Positions 13,080 to 25,670 of a DNA stretch of 64,000 nt are shown piece by piece. The translations under genes were made by a program, and so were the position numbers. This DNA comes from Gyrodactylus bullatarudis (lineage: Eukaryota > Platyhelminthes > Monogenea > Gyrodactylidea > Gyrodactylidae). Where the stretch lies: contig SSNU01000106.1 in assembly GCA_012064415.1 (NCBI GenBank), positions 327,745-391,744 of the forward strand, in the 5' to 3' direction. Position 1 is the first letter of the stretch, and every line of letters starts with the position of its first letter. The notes beneath the pieces are model-generated. The model had not been told where the DNA came from, did no database searches, and saw only the letters and a program-made list of their open reading frames with translations.

Positions 13080-13833
13080 ATTCTACTCTTTAGTAATTTT
13101 GTTTAAGCATTCCACTGAATTCCTGAAAATTAACACTAATTTTGTTAAACTCATTGAATACACCTCTTATTATTCTTATTTTGGGAACTAACTAATTTTG
13201 TCAATGTTTCCTCGAAAAACTTTATAAAAACCTCACATCACCTTGTATTTATTATTTTTATGTATCAAATAATTTAATTTCGATACAATGTTTTCATTTC
13301 AATCAAAGCAGATGGAAAAATGACTGTATAAGAGATGGTGTAGAAAACTCTTTTTTCGAGTTTATATTTTCAATCCGACTCGCTCAAAGATTACATTCAT
13401 CATATGAATTCGTATGAAGGGGAAATGAATGTTTCTCAAAAAAACTAGACAAATGTAATAGATAGATTTCCTTTTTAATTAATATATGAATATATCAAAT
13501 TACCTAGAGACTACATCAACAATGTGTGCGATATGACAATTGTTTTGTAAGCAAGTGTCACATAATCTCACATCATTGTAATTAAAATATGACTCAAAAA
13601 CAAATAATTATAATAATAACTCATTCTGTATTGTGAAATAAGATATAAGAACAAATGAGAACAAAACTGCATTCTTATTGGTCCATTTAGAATACTTAAA
13701 TTCTATTGGCTATTGGAATCTCTACTTTCATCATCCAAAATCCTTTTACTTTAACACTAATATAATAATAATAATGTTCTTCAATTGGACTAGTTAAACG
13801 TCAATGGATTACTCATTTTAAGACAATTGAAAA
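13080..13833. promoter_or_regulatory. Upstream region of the cadherin gene
   Basis: This AT-rich stretch should contain the 5' UTR and possibly the promoter. I see no convincing TATA box, initiator or CpG-rich segment, and cannot exclude a non-coding 5' exon further upstream. The only fixed point is the in-frame TGA at 13828-13830 just before the start codon. Confidence 0.25.
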
Positions 13834-15258
13834 ATGATTGGATTTTTATTAATTCTGTCAGTTTTACAGACTACCATTTTATCAAATGAAAAATCGTTTA
13901 CTCTCGATGAAAATAGCCCTGTTGACACTCTTGTTGGCAGCCTGGACTCTGGGAGTTATAACTTGATAAAGAATGACTTTTTCAAGATTGCAGAAAACAA
14001 TGAAATTCGTGTTTATGGTCCCCTTGACAGGGATGATAACCATAAATTGTGCACAGAACCAGGATACCCGAAATTGTGCATTTGGCGGACCATGGCTGTT
14101 TCGACTGACGGCAAAAATTACCTACCTGTTAGGATAACAGTTAAAGATGTAAATGACAATTCCCCATCATGGTCTCTGACTAGAATAGTCCTGAACATTT
14201 CAGAGAGTGTCCCTATAAATCATTTATTTGAACTTCCGTCAGCCAATGATCCAGATTATGGAGTCAACTCAGTTAGATCTTATGAGATAATTGAAAAAAC
14301 CTCTTACTTCTCTATTGATCATGAAAAGAATTCTGAGCCAAAGTTGAGAGTCACTCAGAGACTAGATCATGAGACAATACCCCGCCATGAGTTCACAATA
14401 AAAGCAATGGACGGAACCTATCCGTATCACAATGGAACCCTCAAGGTTGTTATCAACATAAACGATGAAAATGATCATACACCCACGTTTATCTCGTCAC
14501 ATTATTCGGCTATTGTACATGAAGATTCACCACCCGGTTCAGTTGTCCAAGTGAGGCCAATAATACAAGATAAAAAGAAGGTCACTTATTCTTATACCGG
14601 CAAACTGAAGGCATTCGATAAGGATTCAAATGAAAATGGAAAGATTGAATACAAATTTGCTGTATCAACGCCTAGCCAAATTTGGAAGACCTTTTCTCTA
14701 GATCCTGAAAATGGCCTTTTGAAAGTTATTTCAGAGTTGAATTATGATAAAGGACCACGTAACTGGACTTTTAACATTATCGCCAGGGATCATGGACAGG
14801 TTCAGTTGTCAGGAACGACCACTCTTTCAATCACTCTAATCAACTCAAACAATCACCCCCCTGAGATGCATTTGAAGGTGAAACAGTCAAGTCCCAGGGA
14901 TGAAAATAGCCTGGTTGTTTATGAAAATAGAAAGCCAAATAATAAAAGTTTATCGACGTTAACTGTCACTGAAAAAGATGATGGCCAAGCTGGAGAATTT
15001 CAATGTAGGCTAGATGAAATGTCAGATGAAGTAAAGGCTTTCGACCTAAGATTGACAGGGAAACTAGAACGAATTGCTGTCTATAATATTTTCCAAGTAA
15101 AATCATTTGATCGAGAAGTATTCAGTCAGTATTTCCTTAAACTATTATGCATTGACAATGGATCACCGAAATTATCCTCAGAGATTGAAGTCAACGTGGA
15201 GATAATCGATGAAAACGACAATGTACCAGTGTTTAACAAGAATCACTATTTCTTCTCG
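13834..15258 (+). CDS. Protocadherin-like protein, exon 1 (signal peptide, EC1-EC4, start of EC5)
   Basis: First coding exon, 475 codons, of a calcium-dependent cell-adhesion protein of the cadherin superfamily. The ATG is directly preceded by an in-frame TGA (13828-13830) and followed by a hydrophobic signal peptide (residues 1-17), which fixes the start. Four extracellular cadherin repeats end at DVNDNSP (105-111), DENDHTP (211-217), NSNNHPP (337-343) and DENDNVP (459-465). The LDRE-type calcium motifs are LDRD (64-67), LDHE (177-180), a weak LNYD (302-305) and FDRE (425-428). EC1 has two cysteines nine residues apart (C73, C82) just after LDRD, as in protocadherins, which is the main reason for that label. 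The exon ends at TCG|GTGAGT in phase 0. One large exon carrying several repeats is also protocadherin-like. Odd point: the EC3-EC4 linker lacks the usual aspartates. The cadherin family call is firm; the subfamily is inferred. Confidence 0.95.
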
Positions 15259-15682
15259 GTGAGTTTCTAGTATCAAATAACTCTAATGTGAATTATTATC
15301 AAGAAATGAATGGTCAGAAATTTCGAAATCGATTAAAAATTGTTCAAGAGTCAAATTCACTATCTGGTTTTTGGTCATTTATAAGAAGGAATAGAATCAT
15401 TTTGAATATAAAAAAATTATAGCAGATTTTCTTCTAAATTTTGAATTATCGATTACATTTTCTTAGAAAAAAATAAACAGGACGCAATCTTCAACGTTTT
15501 AATCCCAATTTGAAAGCATATAAGATGTTCAGTTATCTGATATATGCATATTGAGCATAAATAACGGTTCTTTTTCTAATTAATGATTAAGGGTTTTCCT
15601 AGATAGAATGAATTGCTGTCTAATTAAAGAATATACTGTATCTGGTCAGAGATTGCCTGAGATCAGGATCACACCCAAAAAT

Positions 15683-15988
15683 ATATGAACGATATCCTCT
15701 ATCTCGTTTGACTCAAGCATACTTTCAATGGTTTAATATTTTTATTATAGTCTTGAATTGATTTTATTCAGAATGAGGAAAGCTATTCTCGATGAATTTG
15801 GTAATTCACAATTTCTACAAAGGTATCATGTCTTTCAACTCAAAGTTTAAAGAATTGGAACTCCAACGCGAAATTTTAAATGTCTCCAATTTTTTCCCGA
15901 AAAATTTATTTTCAAATTCTTTCGTTATATCGGTGCAAGTTTAAAATGGCTGAGAAAATTATGAAGGGACAGCTTATCGATAGATTTT
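15683..15988. repeat. Uninterrupted copy of the 300-bp repeat
   Basis: Non-coding, inside intron 1. It matches the split copy around 11.6-13.1 kb and shows the site before the Penelope-like insertion. Confidence 0.6.
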
Positions 15989-17030
15989 ATTAAACCTAAA
16001 ATGGGTTTTATAACTAACACAATCATTCATAAAATCTTATGTTTGTTATAAAATATTTATTTAAAAAGAGGTTCTAATACAATATAATTGAATAATTCTC
16101 TTGATAGGTTAGCAATAGATAGTTTCAATTTAAAACTGTTTTATAAAAAAATAAAATGTAATGGATAAATAAGCCGTTCGAGAAATTTCGTAAAATCATT
16201 CTGGACTTATTAAAGATGAAGTAGACTTTTTGTAATAATAATCTAATAATAGATCTAATAGGTAGGATTAAAACCTTGATATCTGTCAGACAAAAGTAAT
16301 GATTAGAGAAGGAGGAAGATCTAAGACTATAGGAATTCTCAAAAATGTTGGCTGATTTTACGAAGCTTTTCACAATTGTGACGCATCTTCTAACCCTGAT
16401 AGCAGAATTCGTGCATTCTAAATTAGGATATAGAGAAAATACAAGAACCTAGATTGGACATGCTCTATCTCAAAGATTTTTCAATGGATAGTGGAGAAAT
16501 ATAATCAATATTATTTAACACAAAAGCTTCTCAATCAAAATTCATAAAACCATGCCATATTTGGAGAGTAGAATATTTGCTACAACCCCTTTGAGTTTCG
16601 ACCTATAAATTACAAAATATTTCCAATAATTGTGAAATTTTTTCAAAATTTAAATTTTCAAAAGCTTTTTTTAGTCCTTTACCTATGGGCCATAAAAGTT
16701 TCCTTCCCATATAAGATAGTGAAATAGTTGAAATTTATTTTGATGCTTTCAAAAAATTCAATTTTTAAAATTTACAATCTATGATCTGAATGAACTTGGA
16801 AAAAAAATTTGAGAAGAATATGTTCGGAGGAATCCATCAATTTTAAAAGAAAGTAAATCTTTTAAATTTGGGGTCATATTCCCTCGTGAAAAATTTAGAA
16901 AATTTTCCAGAATAATGGCGAGTCTTTAGAAACTTTTATGCCTAAATTCGAAATACTCATCTAATATATTTGTATCAAATCACCCATAATCTTCAAAATC
17001 CACAAAAATTTGGTGCAAAATTTCTGCCAA

Positions 17031-17363
17031 TCAGCGAATTCTTTTTCTCTTCTGTCTACCTATTTTGCAACTTACAAATAATGATTCAATTTCAAAAGTT
17101 TTCAGCTCTTCAATATCGCAAAAATTAAACTTCAAGTTATATGTGGCAGATAGATTTTCATTCTTGAATACTTCAGGTATAAAATTTGAAATATCCTGGT
17201 TCTGATTCAATAACGCAGCCATGATATGCTCGCATGGAAATCCATTGCAAACCATAAATTTACATGAGCAAAAATTGTAATTTATATCCACAATGTTCTT
17301 TAAAGAGTTCGAATTGTCTTTTTCAACTCTGAACAATTTATTGTCGTCTGTTTGCTGGACCAA
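17031..17363 (-). pseudogene. MULE-type transposase fragment with SWIM zinc finger
   Basis: A 110-codon C-terminal fragment. The SWIM finger is CSC (C32, C34), nine residues, then C44 and H46 (FPCEHI). The tail is basic (GRQKRKRIR). The order of segments (finger, FIPEVFK, a CDIEELKTF segment, basic end) parallels the larger protein at 55042-55764 (C155, C157, C167, H169; CDLDDLEE; RGRPRK end). The DDE domain and the terminal repeats are missing. Mutator-like transposases usually carry this finger near the C-terminus. A decayed, immobile copy. Confidence 0.6.
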
Positions 17364-17671
17364 CTATTTTTTTGATTGGTCGATCAATAGCTCTAATTTT
17401 TTTTCAAAGTAAGGATGTTATGTACGTTTATTGCTAAGATGGAGACTGTTATTTAGGAATTGAAGAAGGAAAGTTTATGTGTCCTGTACTGCTATCGGAA
17501 ATATCTCGTTATTAGCATCAATTCATGTTATAGTCAGTAAGACATAAGGAGTGTTGCCTTTAAAAACCACCCATCTAGTCTAATTACAATTACGGTTACA
17601 ATTAAATATGTGAATATTAAATTAACTCCAAGTTTATTACATCCTAATCATCTGATATACTATTGGTTAAA

Positions 17672-17855
17672 TTTGATATAAGTTTTGTCAATTCTCACTA
17701 AGACTGATCTATGATTTGTCAAAATTGATATAAGTTTTGTCAATGCTCGAATAGACTGACTTATGATTTGTCAATTTTGATATAAGTTTTGTAAATATAT
17801 CGTGTATATTGATTTAAGAAGTGTCAAAAATGATTTAGGATTTGTTATTTTCTCT
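17672..17855 (+). repeat. 52-bp tandem repeat, about 3.5 copies
   Basis: TTGATATAAGTTTTGT recurs at 17673, 17725 and 17777, with a decayed fourth start near 17829. The second half of each unit is GACTNATNTATGATTTGTCAA-like. Copies are diverged. No coding role seen. Confidence 0.6.
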
Positions 17856-20565
17856 CCCTTTTGATACACTTTTTGTCATTATCCCTTTTTTTATCAGCTC
17901 ATTTCACTGAGCGATTCAAGAAATCATTCGTGTTCTCGACTATCTAGAGAACTCTATTGAGGTTTTTTGTAGAAATAGTAAATTCTCGTCTTCATTGTCT
18001 AATCCATAATATACAGACTGATGAAAAATTCTATTCTATATTCTAAATCAATGCATTCACACACTTGTACCCATGTTATTAAAGAGAATATTAATTTTTG
18101 AAATAATTGAGTGGCATGTATAAATCGAATAATTGAGCAACTAAAATCCCTCTTTGAAATAGCATAGATTCCTTATTAATAGATCAGAGATTTGAGCCGA
18201 GTATTTATCAAAAAATTAATAATTAAAATGATTAGAAAGTGAGCTTTTCACTTTAATCTTATTTGCTGCTTTATTAAAGAGTTTGGTCCAAAACCTACTT
18301 CTAAACTGTCTACAAAAAGTTCCAATTCAAAAATAAATTTGTCCTCGATATATTTGGGGGCCTTTTTAGAAATGTATCAATTCCTAACTGGCAAGTTGAT
18401 CATCTTTTCATTTTCATAGTAGAAAAACCGACTAAACAAACAAATTTCATTGAAAGTTTTCCTTCATTGACATACGCCAGATGTGCCAGAAAAGCTTTTG
18501 CATACATCGAAATTTGTAGGCATACGAATGAATTCACAAAGGATTCTATCCTAGAGACGAAATTCAACGATCATGATATACGTAGCATATTGAAATTGGG
18601 CGTCTGAAATAACAAATCCCCTACCCCCAATCTCCATTAGACAAATTCATTTGTCTTAAAGTATCAAAGTTATATAAATGGGTTTCATTTTAATCTAAAC
18701 ATTCGAAAGAATGCAGCCAAATCTAAATTTACAGCTATTCTTGATGAATTTAGTTTTTTTTGTAACCGATTTAAAAGGTACACTTTTTATTCACAAAAAT
18801 AATAATGAATTACTTTGTTCATTTATGGCCGTATTAATTGATCTAAGCGCTTAAAATAATAATCAACGATTTCTTGTTGCTCAAAAGTTGAAAGAGCAGA
18901 TATTTGGCGCATATTCGAAATTTCTTTTCTTCCAGATTTAAGTATTCTAGAATAATATGTAGATAATTTTGCAAAACTAGTGAACTCCCATCTTCAAGAC
19001 CACCAACTAAACCTCATTGACATTTACAAAAAAATCAATATTTTTCTCCGGTGAGTCAGAAATAAAATAATTTTTAAAAATCCTCGATGAAATGGGCCAA
19101 AATGTTGTGGAAATTGAAATAATTCAATCTAACCAAAATTAGGCTGGATTTCAAATTTCGAAAATTTTCACATTCGAACCCAAAATTTTTTTATCGATTT
19201 CAAAGATATGAATCAGGTAAAAGCTGATATTTGCAACGAAGATCTCGAATTTCGCCGTAAAAAAAGTTCAACCTCTAAATTTTGATGATTTTCCCTTGTG
19301 ATAATCAAGAAATTCAAATGGTTCAATTTACCACCATTATGAAAAACTTCTGTGACTATGTTAAGCGAATTCGAAATCTTTATCTAAAGTTGATCACAAT
19401 TCAACTGCTTCAAATCTTTAAAAATCAACAAAAATTGTAATGTAAGAGGGGAAATTTGATGAATTTCTGAAATTCGAATTTTTTTCGATTTCCACATCTT
19501 AATGGCTCATTTTATCAAAAAATCCAAAAAATATCTTTTTGACTTTTCGAAGAAAAATATCAAGTTTTTTCGTAAAAAAATGAAAATTCTCATCTCCATT
19601 TCAACTAACTTTAAACAATTCGAATAGATTTTGTTTCGAATAAATTCATCCCATATAATTTATGTTTTGTATTCTTTCTGGCATTAATTGATTATTGATG
19701 AATACAAATTGTCGTAGATCTCTTCTCTCTCTCTGTCTATCCGATGTTGAGGATTCAAACTAAGGGTGGTGTTTTGGGTTGGGGGAGGAATAGATGATAT
19801 CATACAATTACCAAAGTCTTTTCCTTTGATCTGCATTCCGTATTTACTAAGGCGAATATCAATAATTTTGACATAAGTCAAGCAATTTCTTGAACATCCA
19901 TCTCATTTCTACGCCTCTGAGTGAATATTTCCTTGTTCTTGTTTTTGCTGTTTATTTTTTGAGACAAAAATTTATTATTGAAATGCATCCTCCATCAGAA
20001 TTTGAATTGTTGTTGGAAAAATAAAATTTGATGCATTCGCATATATTGACAGGAGACTGAATAGTTTATGGACAAATCATCATTTGTCAAATCATCAAAA
20101 AAAAAATTATTATACATTTTCATATCAACGAAGACCCCTCCACGTTAAAATATTTAATGTTTTTTCAAGATTTCTCTAAGAAAGAAGTGACCAGCCACGT
20201 GACCACCAGCTTCTGTTGAACGAACAAGCCTTTTGAGAGTAAACTAACAGATCTTTTGAGGAGCTAAGACTTGAAATCAGAACTAATTCATTAATTGATA
20301 TTACACGATGGCTAAAATAGTTTTACGCATCAATTGATTTAATCAAAGAAAAAAAAATCCCTTGATATCTGCAAGATTTTTTTTGCTTGAAAAAAAATTA
20401 TTATCAAAGATTTTATTTTCACTTTCGTCGATATGCCATTTTAGACATTGACTGTCTCCAATATGCATAGTCGAGACTGAATTAACTTTTATCATAAATA
20501 ATTCATGGTTATTTCATTTTTTGCTTCCTAATTTTCAAACGTTGCTTAGCATTTGCTTATAATAA

Positions 20566-20612
20566 TTATATATATATAATTATATATAATATATATTTAT
20601 ATATATATTATG
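20566..20612. repeat. AT-only simple repeat
   Basis: A run of about 45 bases composed of TA/AT steps, able to form a cruciform. It lies about 60 bp left of the MITE at 20671. Confidence 0.7.
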
Positions 20613-20670
20613 AAAGATTTTTTCGAACATAAAACAAAGATTTACATAGTGCAGCACCTATACTTCCTAA

Positions 20671-20941
20671 GTTTATCTACAATTATTTCGTTCTAGGTTC
20701 TTAGGTGTGTATATCCCACAGGCTCGTCTTATTTGGTAATAGATTAGCCCATGTCGCTGAATGTTACAGCTTACTAATGGACTAGTATGATAGAAAATCT
20801 CTCAGAGCATTTAGAAATAATCCAAGTATGCATTTCTAAAAGTTGTAACATTAAGCGACATGAGCTAATCCATTTCCAAATAAGACGAACCTGTGGGATA
20901 TACACACCTAAGAACTTAGAACGCAATCATTCTAGATAAAT
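20671..20941. mobile_element. Complete long-TIR MITE (CGTTCTAGGT family)
   Basis: Inverted arms of about 95 bp: the left runs TTTATCTA, CGTTCTAGGTTCTTAGG, ATATCCCACAGG and on to GCCCATGTCGCT; the right is its reverse complement with a few mismatches. The centre of about 80 bp is non-coding. A single-arm copy is at 6641-6745. I could not define a target duplication with confidence. Confidence 0.7.
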
Positions 20942-22429
20942 ATTTGCAGTTAAATTTCATAAAGCCTTATTTTTGTATGTGAAATTACAAATTCAAGTTT
21001 CTTATCAAATTTTAGTTGCTTCAAATCCCCCAAATCATCAGAAATTGCATTTTCGAAATTCCTATTTTCTCAGATTGAATATTTTTTGGTTTTTTTTATT
21101 TTCACCATATTTTAAGCGCATTTTATTGTGGCTTTAGATTTTAATCACCCAATAACATTTCCCTCTTCAAAATAAAAATTAAATTTGGCGCAAACTCAAG
21201 ATTTGAGATACATATCATGTCATAATTTTCTTAAAAAACCTTTCCTTCAAATGAAAGGAGCGGACCTAATAATCTGGATGAAAAATTGAAATCAACAAAC
21301 TTTTCTGAGTTTCTTAAAAAGCTTGTCAGTCTGAGCTTGACTTTTTAAAATATCTCATATCATAAAAAAATGGATAAATTCGTCATTTTTCAGGCATCTA
21401 GAAACATAAAAATTTCATCCATTTTCAAAATTCACTTTTCAAACGATTTTGGGGTGATTCTCGAAATCTGATTCAGCATTCATTGATTTCTTTTTGAGAA
21501 TTTTGTAACAATCATAAATTCCAATTTTTGTATTAACCATGCGTAGTTAAACTCAAAAAGCAAAACTTCAATGTTTTACTTTTATTAGTAATCTACTAAG
21601 ATCAAACGAGCCTGAATTTTCTAACAAAAAATTCAGATTTCTGAGACAAATACTCAACCAAATGGCACTGTTTGTGGACAGGCATATTTTTCTAATTAGA
21701 AAGAATCCATCATGAATACAAAACGCCAGTTATGTTATTGCAATCTTTCGACGAGGAAAAAAATAAAAAGCAAAACTACAGAATTCATTATTTTTCTTTT
21801 GTCTTGATTAATTGAAAAAAGAGAAAACGTTTAGCTTTTACGAGCTCCATAGTTTCTCCTCCATTATCCAAAATCAAAGTAATTATTTATTGAATAACAG
21901 CAGAACTAGCCAGTTAGGTTCGTCTTCCTTGTATGATTTTATGTTTACCTTTAGGGATCTCTATTAGATTATGGGGGGAATCTTTCATTATCACATGTCC
22001 TATTCGTTAGGAGTAGAATTTACTACACCTTGAATTTAACAGTTATAAATAGGTAAACATTTTTTAATTTTCTGTATATAATTTTTCCATGAAAAATATT
22101 GCGCCAAATTTCAGATTTGTAATTTTGAATTTCGAATTGACCCGATATTTTCCATTTTTCAACTTTGATCATTTATAGACAAAGAAACGAATTATCACAA
22201 TTTAATATTTAAAAGAACCGTTGACTTAAAATGATTTCGGATCATTCTAATTTATTAGTTTTTAATCCGTGAAATAAGAAGTAGACTTTCGCACGGAAAT
22301 GGGATGTTTCTTAAAAATAACATTTGGTCTATTTCAAACCTTGAAATCAACAAAAAATTCCTAAAAATTACTTTTGAAATTTTTTTCTGTACCAAGCTAA
22401 AAAAGTTTTCAACATGAAAAGGGTAATTG

Positions 22430-22740
22430 GAAGTTATTAAAAATCAACTACACCTAATTAATAGGAAGATGGGAATTTATGGTTTTTTCAAAATTCTCAA
22501 TTTTTCATCAAGAAATCGAATTTGATCAAGATTTTTTGGAATCTAGATCATGAGGCCCTCTTTCACGACATAGAGAAAAAAATTTAAATCCTGTTATCAT
22601 AAAGAAGTTGAATATGGCGATTCACGATCATTTTTACTGCCTGATAACTAGTGAAATTTTTATGATACAAGATCCGTCTAAAATCATTGTTTGATCACTA
22701 CTCAAAGTTCATTATCTCATCAAATTTCGATTTAACAATG
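22430..22740. repeat. Fold-back family, rearranged copy
   Basis: Starts TAATTAATAGGAAGATGGGAA and continues with TCATCAAGAAATCGAATTTG and GAATCTAGATCATGAGGCCC, matching the left arm at 33299-33575. It then passes into centre and arm scraps. Confidence 0.5.
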
Positions 22741-22789
22741 TAGTTCTAACTGCTCTATTCAAAATATCTGAATAACATATTAGACATAA

Positions 22790-23200
22790 ATTAGAAAATT
22801 TATACAAAAAATAAATAAAATCGCCTATCGATAAGATAAATTTAATCTCTATATATTTCAACATTATACCACCAAATTTCGCTTCAAAATATCATTTTAT
22901 ACTTCTAAAATAAAATTAACAAATTATTTCGAATAAAATACGTTTTTTCATTATTTTTTAACTTGAATTCACACTATTTCTTCCAAAAAAGTTGTAAGAA
23001 TGACTTGAATCTTGATAAAATTGTTTTAAGACTTATCGGTCAAAAAGGTTTGAAAATTTTCATAATTTTGTTCATCTTATTGCAGAAACATAAAAAGATA
23101 TTTTGGAGCGAAATTTGGTGGTATAATGTTGAAATATATGAAGAATAATTTTATCATATCGATAGATGATTTCAGTAATTTTGAAGAAAATTTATAGGGT
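22790..23200. repeat. GACTTGGACG palindromic family, near-complete copy
   Basis: The left arm holds CGCCTATCGATAAGATAAAT and ACCACCAAATTTCGCTTCAA; the right arm holds GCGAAATTTGGTGG and ATCATATCGATAG in inverse order. The central CTTGAATTCACACTATTTC also occurs at about 3030 and 45840. Non-coding. Confidence 0.5.
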
Positions 23201-23791
23201 CTATCATGAATACTAATATTTTTGATGGTGAAAATCGATTTCAAAAAGATTTCCATAACCCAACATGTTAAGAAATCACAAGGAATAGAATTTATCAATC
23301 TTACTATCTAGTAGTGGTATGAGCCAATTTAACCTTTAATGGCTAATCCTGTTAGCTTTGGATAAGTTATCAAACTCAATTACTACTCAAATTTTCACTT
23401 ATCCCAAAGTAGGAATATTATTCAGGTACAATAATGTAATATGAATTCTAAGTACTAAGTAATACTTACCAAAGGAAGATTTCTCAGATGGATGGAACGT
23501 TATGAGTGAATGGAATCTGGTTATGCATGATTTGAGAGAAAATTGTGTTTATATTATCCTCTTCTTGTGTATTTCCCAAAAGAAGTGTTATCATTATCCA
23601 AGTACACAATATGATAAGTACATTTTATATTCAATGTTCGTGAAAACTTTTATCAGTATGTAATAATAATAGGCTTGGATGAAATTTCGTAAAATTAGTG
23701 AAATTACCGCCTGTAATTTCGTTTAACCTTCTTATCCCAAGCAGGACAGGTAACTTTCTCAGGCCATAATTCAGTTTTTTATCTGTACATT

Positions 23792-24172
23792 TTGTGGCAA
23801 ATATTAGTTAGTGCCAGTGTAAATGCATATATTGTCCACAAAGAACGTTGTCGTAAAATGAATTTGGTCCCAATTCGAAGAAGGAATTTCCTGCTCAATA
23901 TTACTCAAGCAATGATGAGAGGAAATTTCGAAAAAAGAAAAAGGGTTAGACCTTCACTCAAGGATATATCATTTGATGAGCCTGCATCAGAGCGCCACAA
24001 ACTCTTGGTACCTAATGAAAGCGTTCTTTTCGATGAAATTGGTCATTTACCAGCTGTTTCAACTCGTAAAAGATGTCAGAATTGCAAAAATCACTGTTAT
24101 TATGAATGTATCAAGTGTTGTGTTAGCTTATGTTTGACTAAAGAACGTTTTTTTTTTTTTAATTTTTACTAA
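23792..24172 (+). pseudogene. piggyBac-like transposase, C-terminal fragment with cysteine-rich domain
   Basis: About 126 codons. WQILVSASVNAYIVHKE corresponds to the last helix of the piggyBac catalytic core, where family members read NAYILYKE. It is followed by FLLNITQAM, an RPS segment and HLPA. A cysteine-rich zinc-binding domain (CQNCKNHCYYECIKCCVSLCL) then binds terminal repeats in known relatives. The fragment ends in a T10 run and a lysine/phenylalanine-rich tail, where the last zinc ligands are lost. No first methionine is supported: the frame begins in mid-domain. Upstream catalytic aspartates and TTAA-flanked ends were not found, so it is a broken copy. Confidence 0.65.
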
Positions 24173-25154
24173 ATATTAAATTACTTTTGAAAATTGAAAA
24201 TTTTTAATGAAATTTAAGTGTAAAACTTTTTAAGCATAATGCAGTTATTTGATCAAATGTTCATATCATTGATCTATAGTTACGTAATGATCCAGATTTA
24301 TAGTTATTTTATTCAAGACGTTGTATTACTATGAAAAAATGTATTTGAATATATAGTACCCATAAAAACTCTGGTATATGATTGCACTGATTGAATTAAT
24401 TTTTACTTTCCAAAGAGAAGGGTGCATCTAGTGAAGAAAAGGATTTTTGAATAATTTAAATTTCATATGATATAATTGGGAGTAGATTTAAAAACGCATT
24501 TTTCATATTTTAAAGAGTCACATAAGCATCTGTAAAAAGGGCTTGTTTATCGTTTCAGTTGTGTGTTCAATAAATCAATTACTCACAGAACAAAACTAAG
24601 AATTTGAAATTATGCCGTTGATTTTTTTTCTCAAACTGACCAATTTAAACAAAATTATTTTTTATTCAAAATTTCAATTTCAAACTTGTCTACTGACTGA
24701 TTTAAGTTTACTATATTTCATATATTAATGAATCATGACTAATCTTGAAAAGGATGTTTGATTTTATCAAGCATACAAGCAGGGCTTATGATAAAGTTAC
24801 TTGTCTTTTTGTCATTCTAACTTGTAACTTTAGATGGCTCTAAATCTACCCTGACATCAAGGTACCCTTTATGCTATCTAGAGTTTAGATAGAGCAATTC
24901 AAAAATAGGAAGAGAATGGAAGCAATCATCCTCTCAAGATTGATAGTTTTGTTCAATCACCTCCATTCAATTCAAATGAACGCTTTGATTTTTCATAAAA
25001 TTCATCTCTCTCTCGGTTACAGACTCAACTGACTTTTTACATTGCAAATTATCAATCAAGTCTGAATACAAATTAACTCTCCCTCTTTTTGACTCTACTT
25101 TAATTGTCTGTTCTATTGAATTATTAGAGAATATAGCTCTCAATTTTTATTAAA

Positions 25155-25420
25155 GCTAGTTAATATGAAGATGGGAATTTATGGTTTTTATGAAACTCTT
25201 AATCTTTCTACCAAGAAATCGAATTCTATCAAGATTTTTTGAAATATAGATCATCAAATTTGAAATTCAAAAATCAAGTTAGCCCCAAATTTCCATTATT
25301 ATCAACTTTAAGTTGGAAATATTTTTTGACCTCAATGTAAGAGTGGGATCAAAAGTTGATCTAAGAATCACTATTAGACAAAGACCGAAAAATTTTTTGA
25401 TAAACTTGTGATTTTTCAGG
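25155..25420. repeat. Fold-back family, left arm
   Basis: Starts GCTAGTTAATATGAAGATGGG, the intact terminus of the family, and runs through GATTTTTTGAAATATAGATC to TGGGATCAAAAGTTGAT. The right arm is absent. Confidence 0.55.
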
Positions 25421-25430
25421 GATCTTGGAT

Positions 25431-25495
25431 TAGGGTTCTTCAGATATTTCAGATTCGGATCCGTCAGAAAAAATCCGAAAAGGTACCGCGAAAGG
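25431..25495 (-). mobile_element. Solo end of the GGGTTCTTCAGA repeat
   Basis: TTAGGGTTCTTCAGATAT and TCGGATCCGTCAGAAAAAATC match the inverse of the right end at 52410-52460. Confidence 0.5.
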
Positions 25496-25537
25496 AAATT
25501 ATTAAAAAATGTATTATTTTTCGATAGTCTTATGCAA

Positions 25538-25670
25538 AATTGATGGTTAAATTAGAGAACAGTTGCCCCCCCTCCTTATTACTCTCCAAGTTAACTTTGA
25601 ATCGTGTTGGTCTTTTTATTATCAATGACATGAAAACTCACCGCAAGGAATTCGTTTTCATTTTTGTGTC
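25538..25670 (+). repeat. Dispersed repeat, copy 1
   Basis: It matches the inverse of 44985-45127 (TTAAATTAGAGAACAGTTGCC, TCGTGTTGGTCTTTTTATTA, GATTCGTTTTCATTT). Non-coding; family unassigned. Confidence 0.5.

Noticed and set aside
17672..17855. CRISPR-like direct repeats
   Set aside because: The 52-bp units are contiguous and diverged with no unique spacers, in a eukaryotic intron; a simple tandem repeat.
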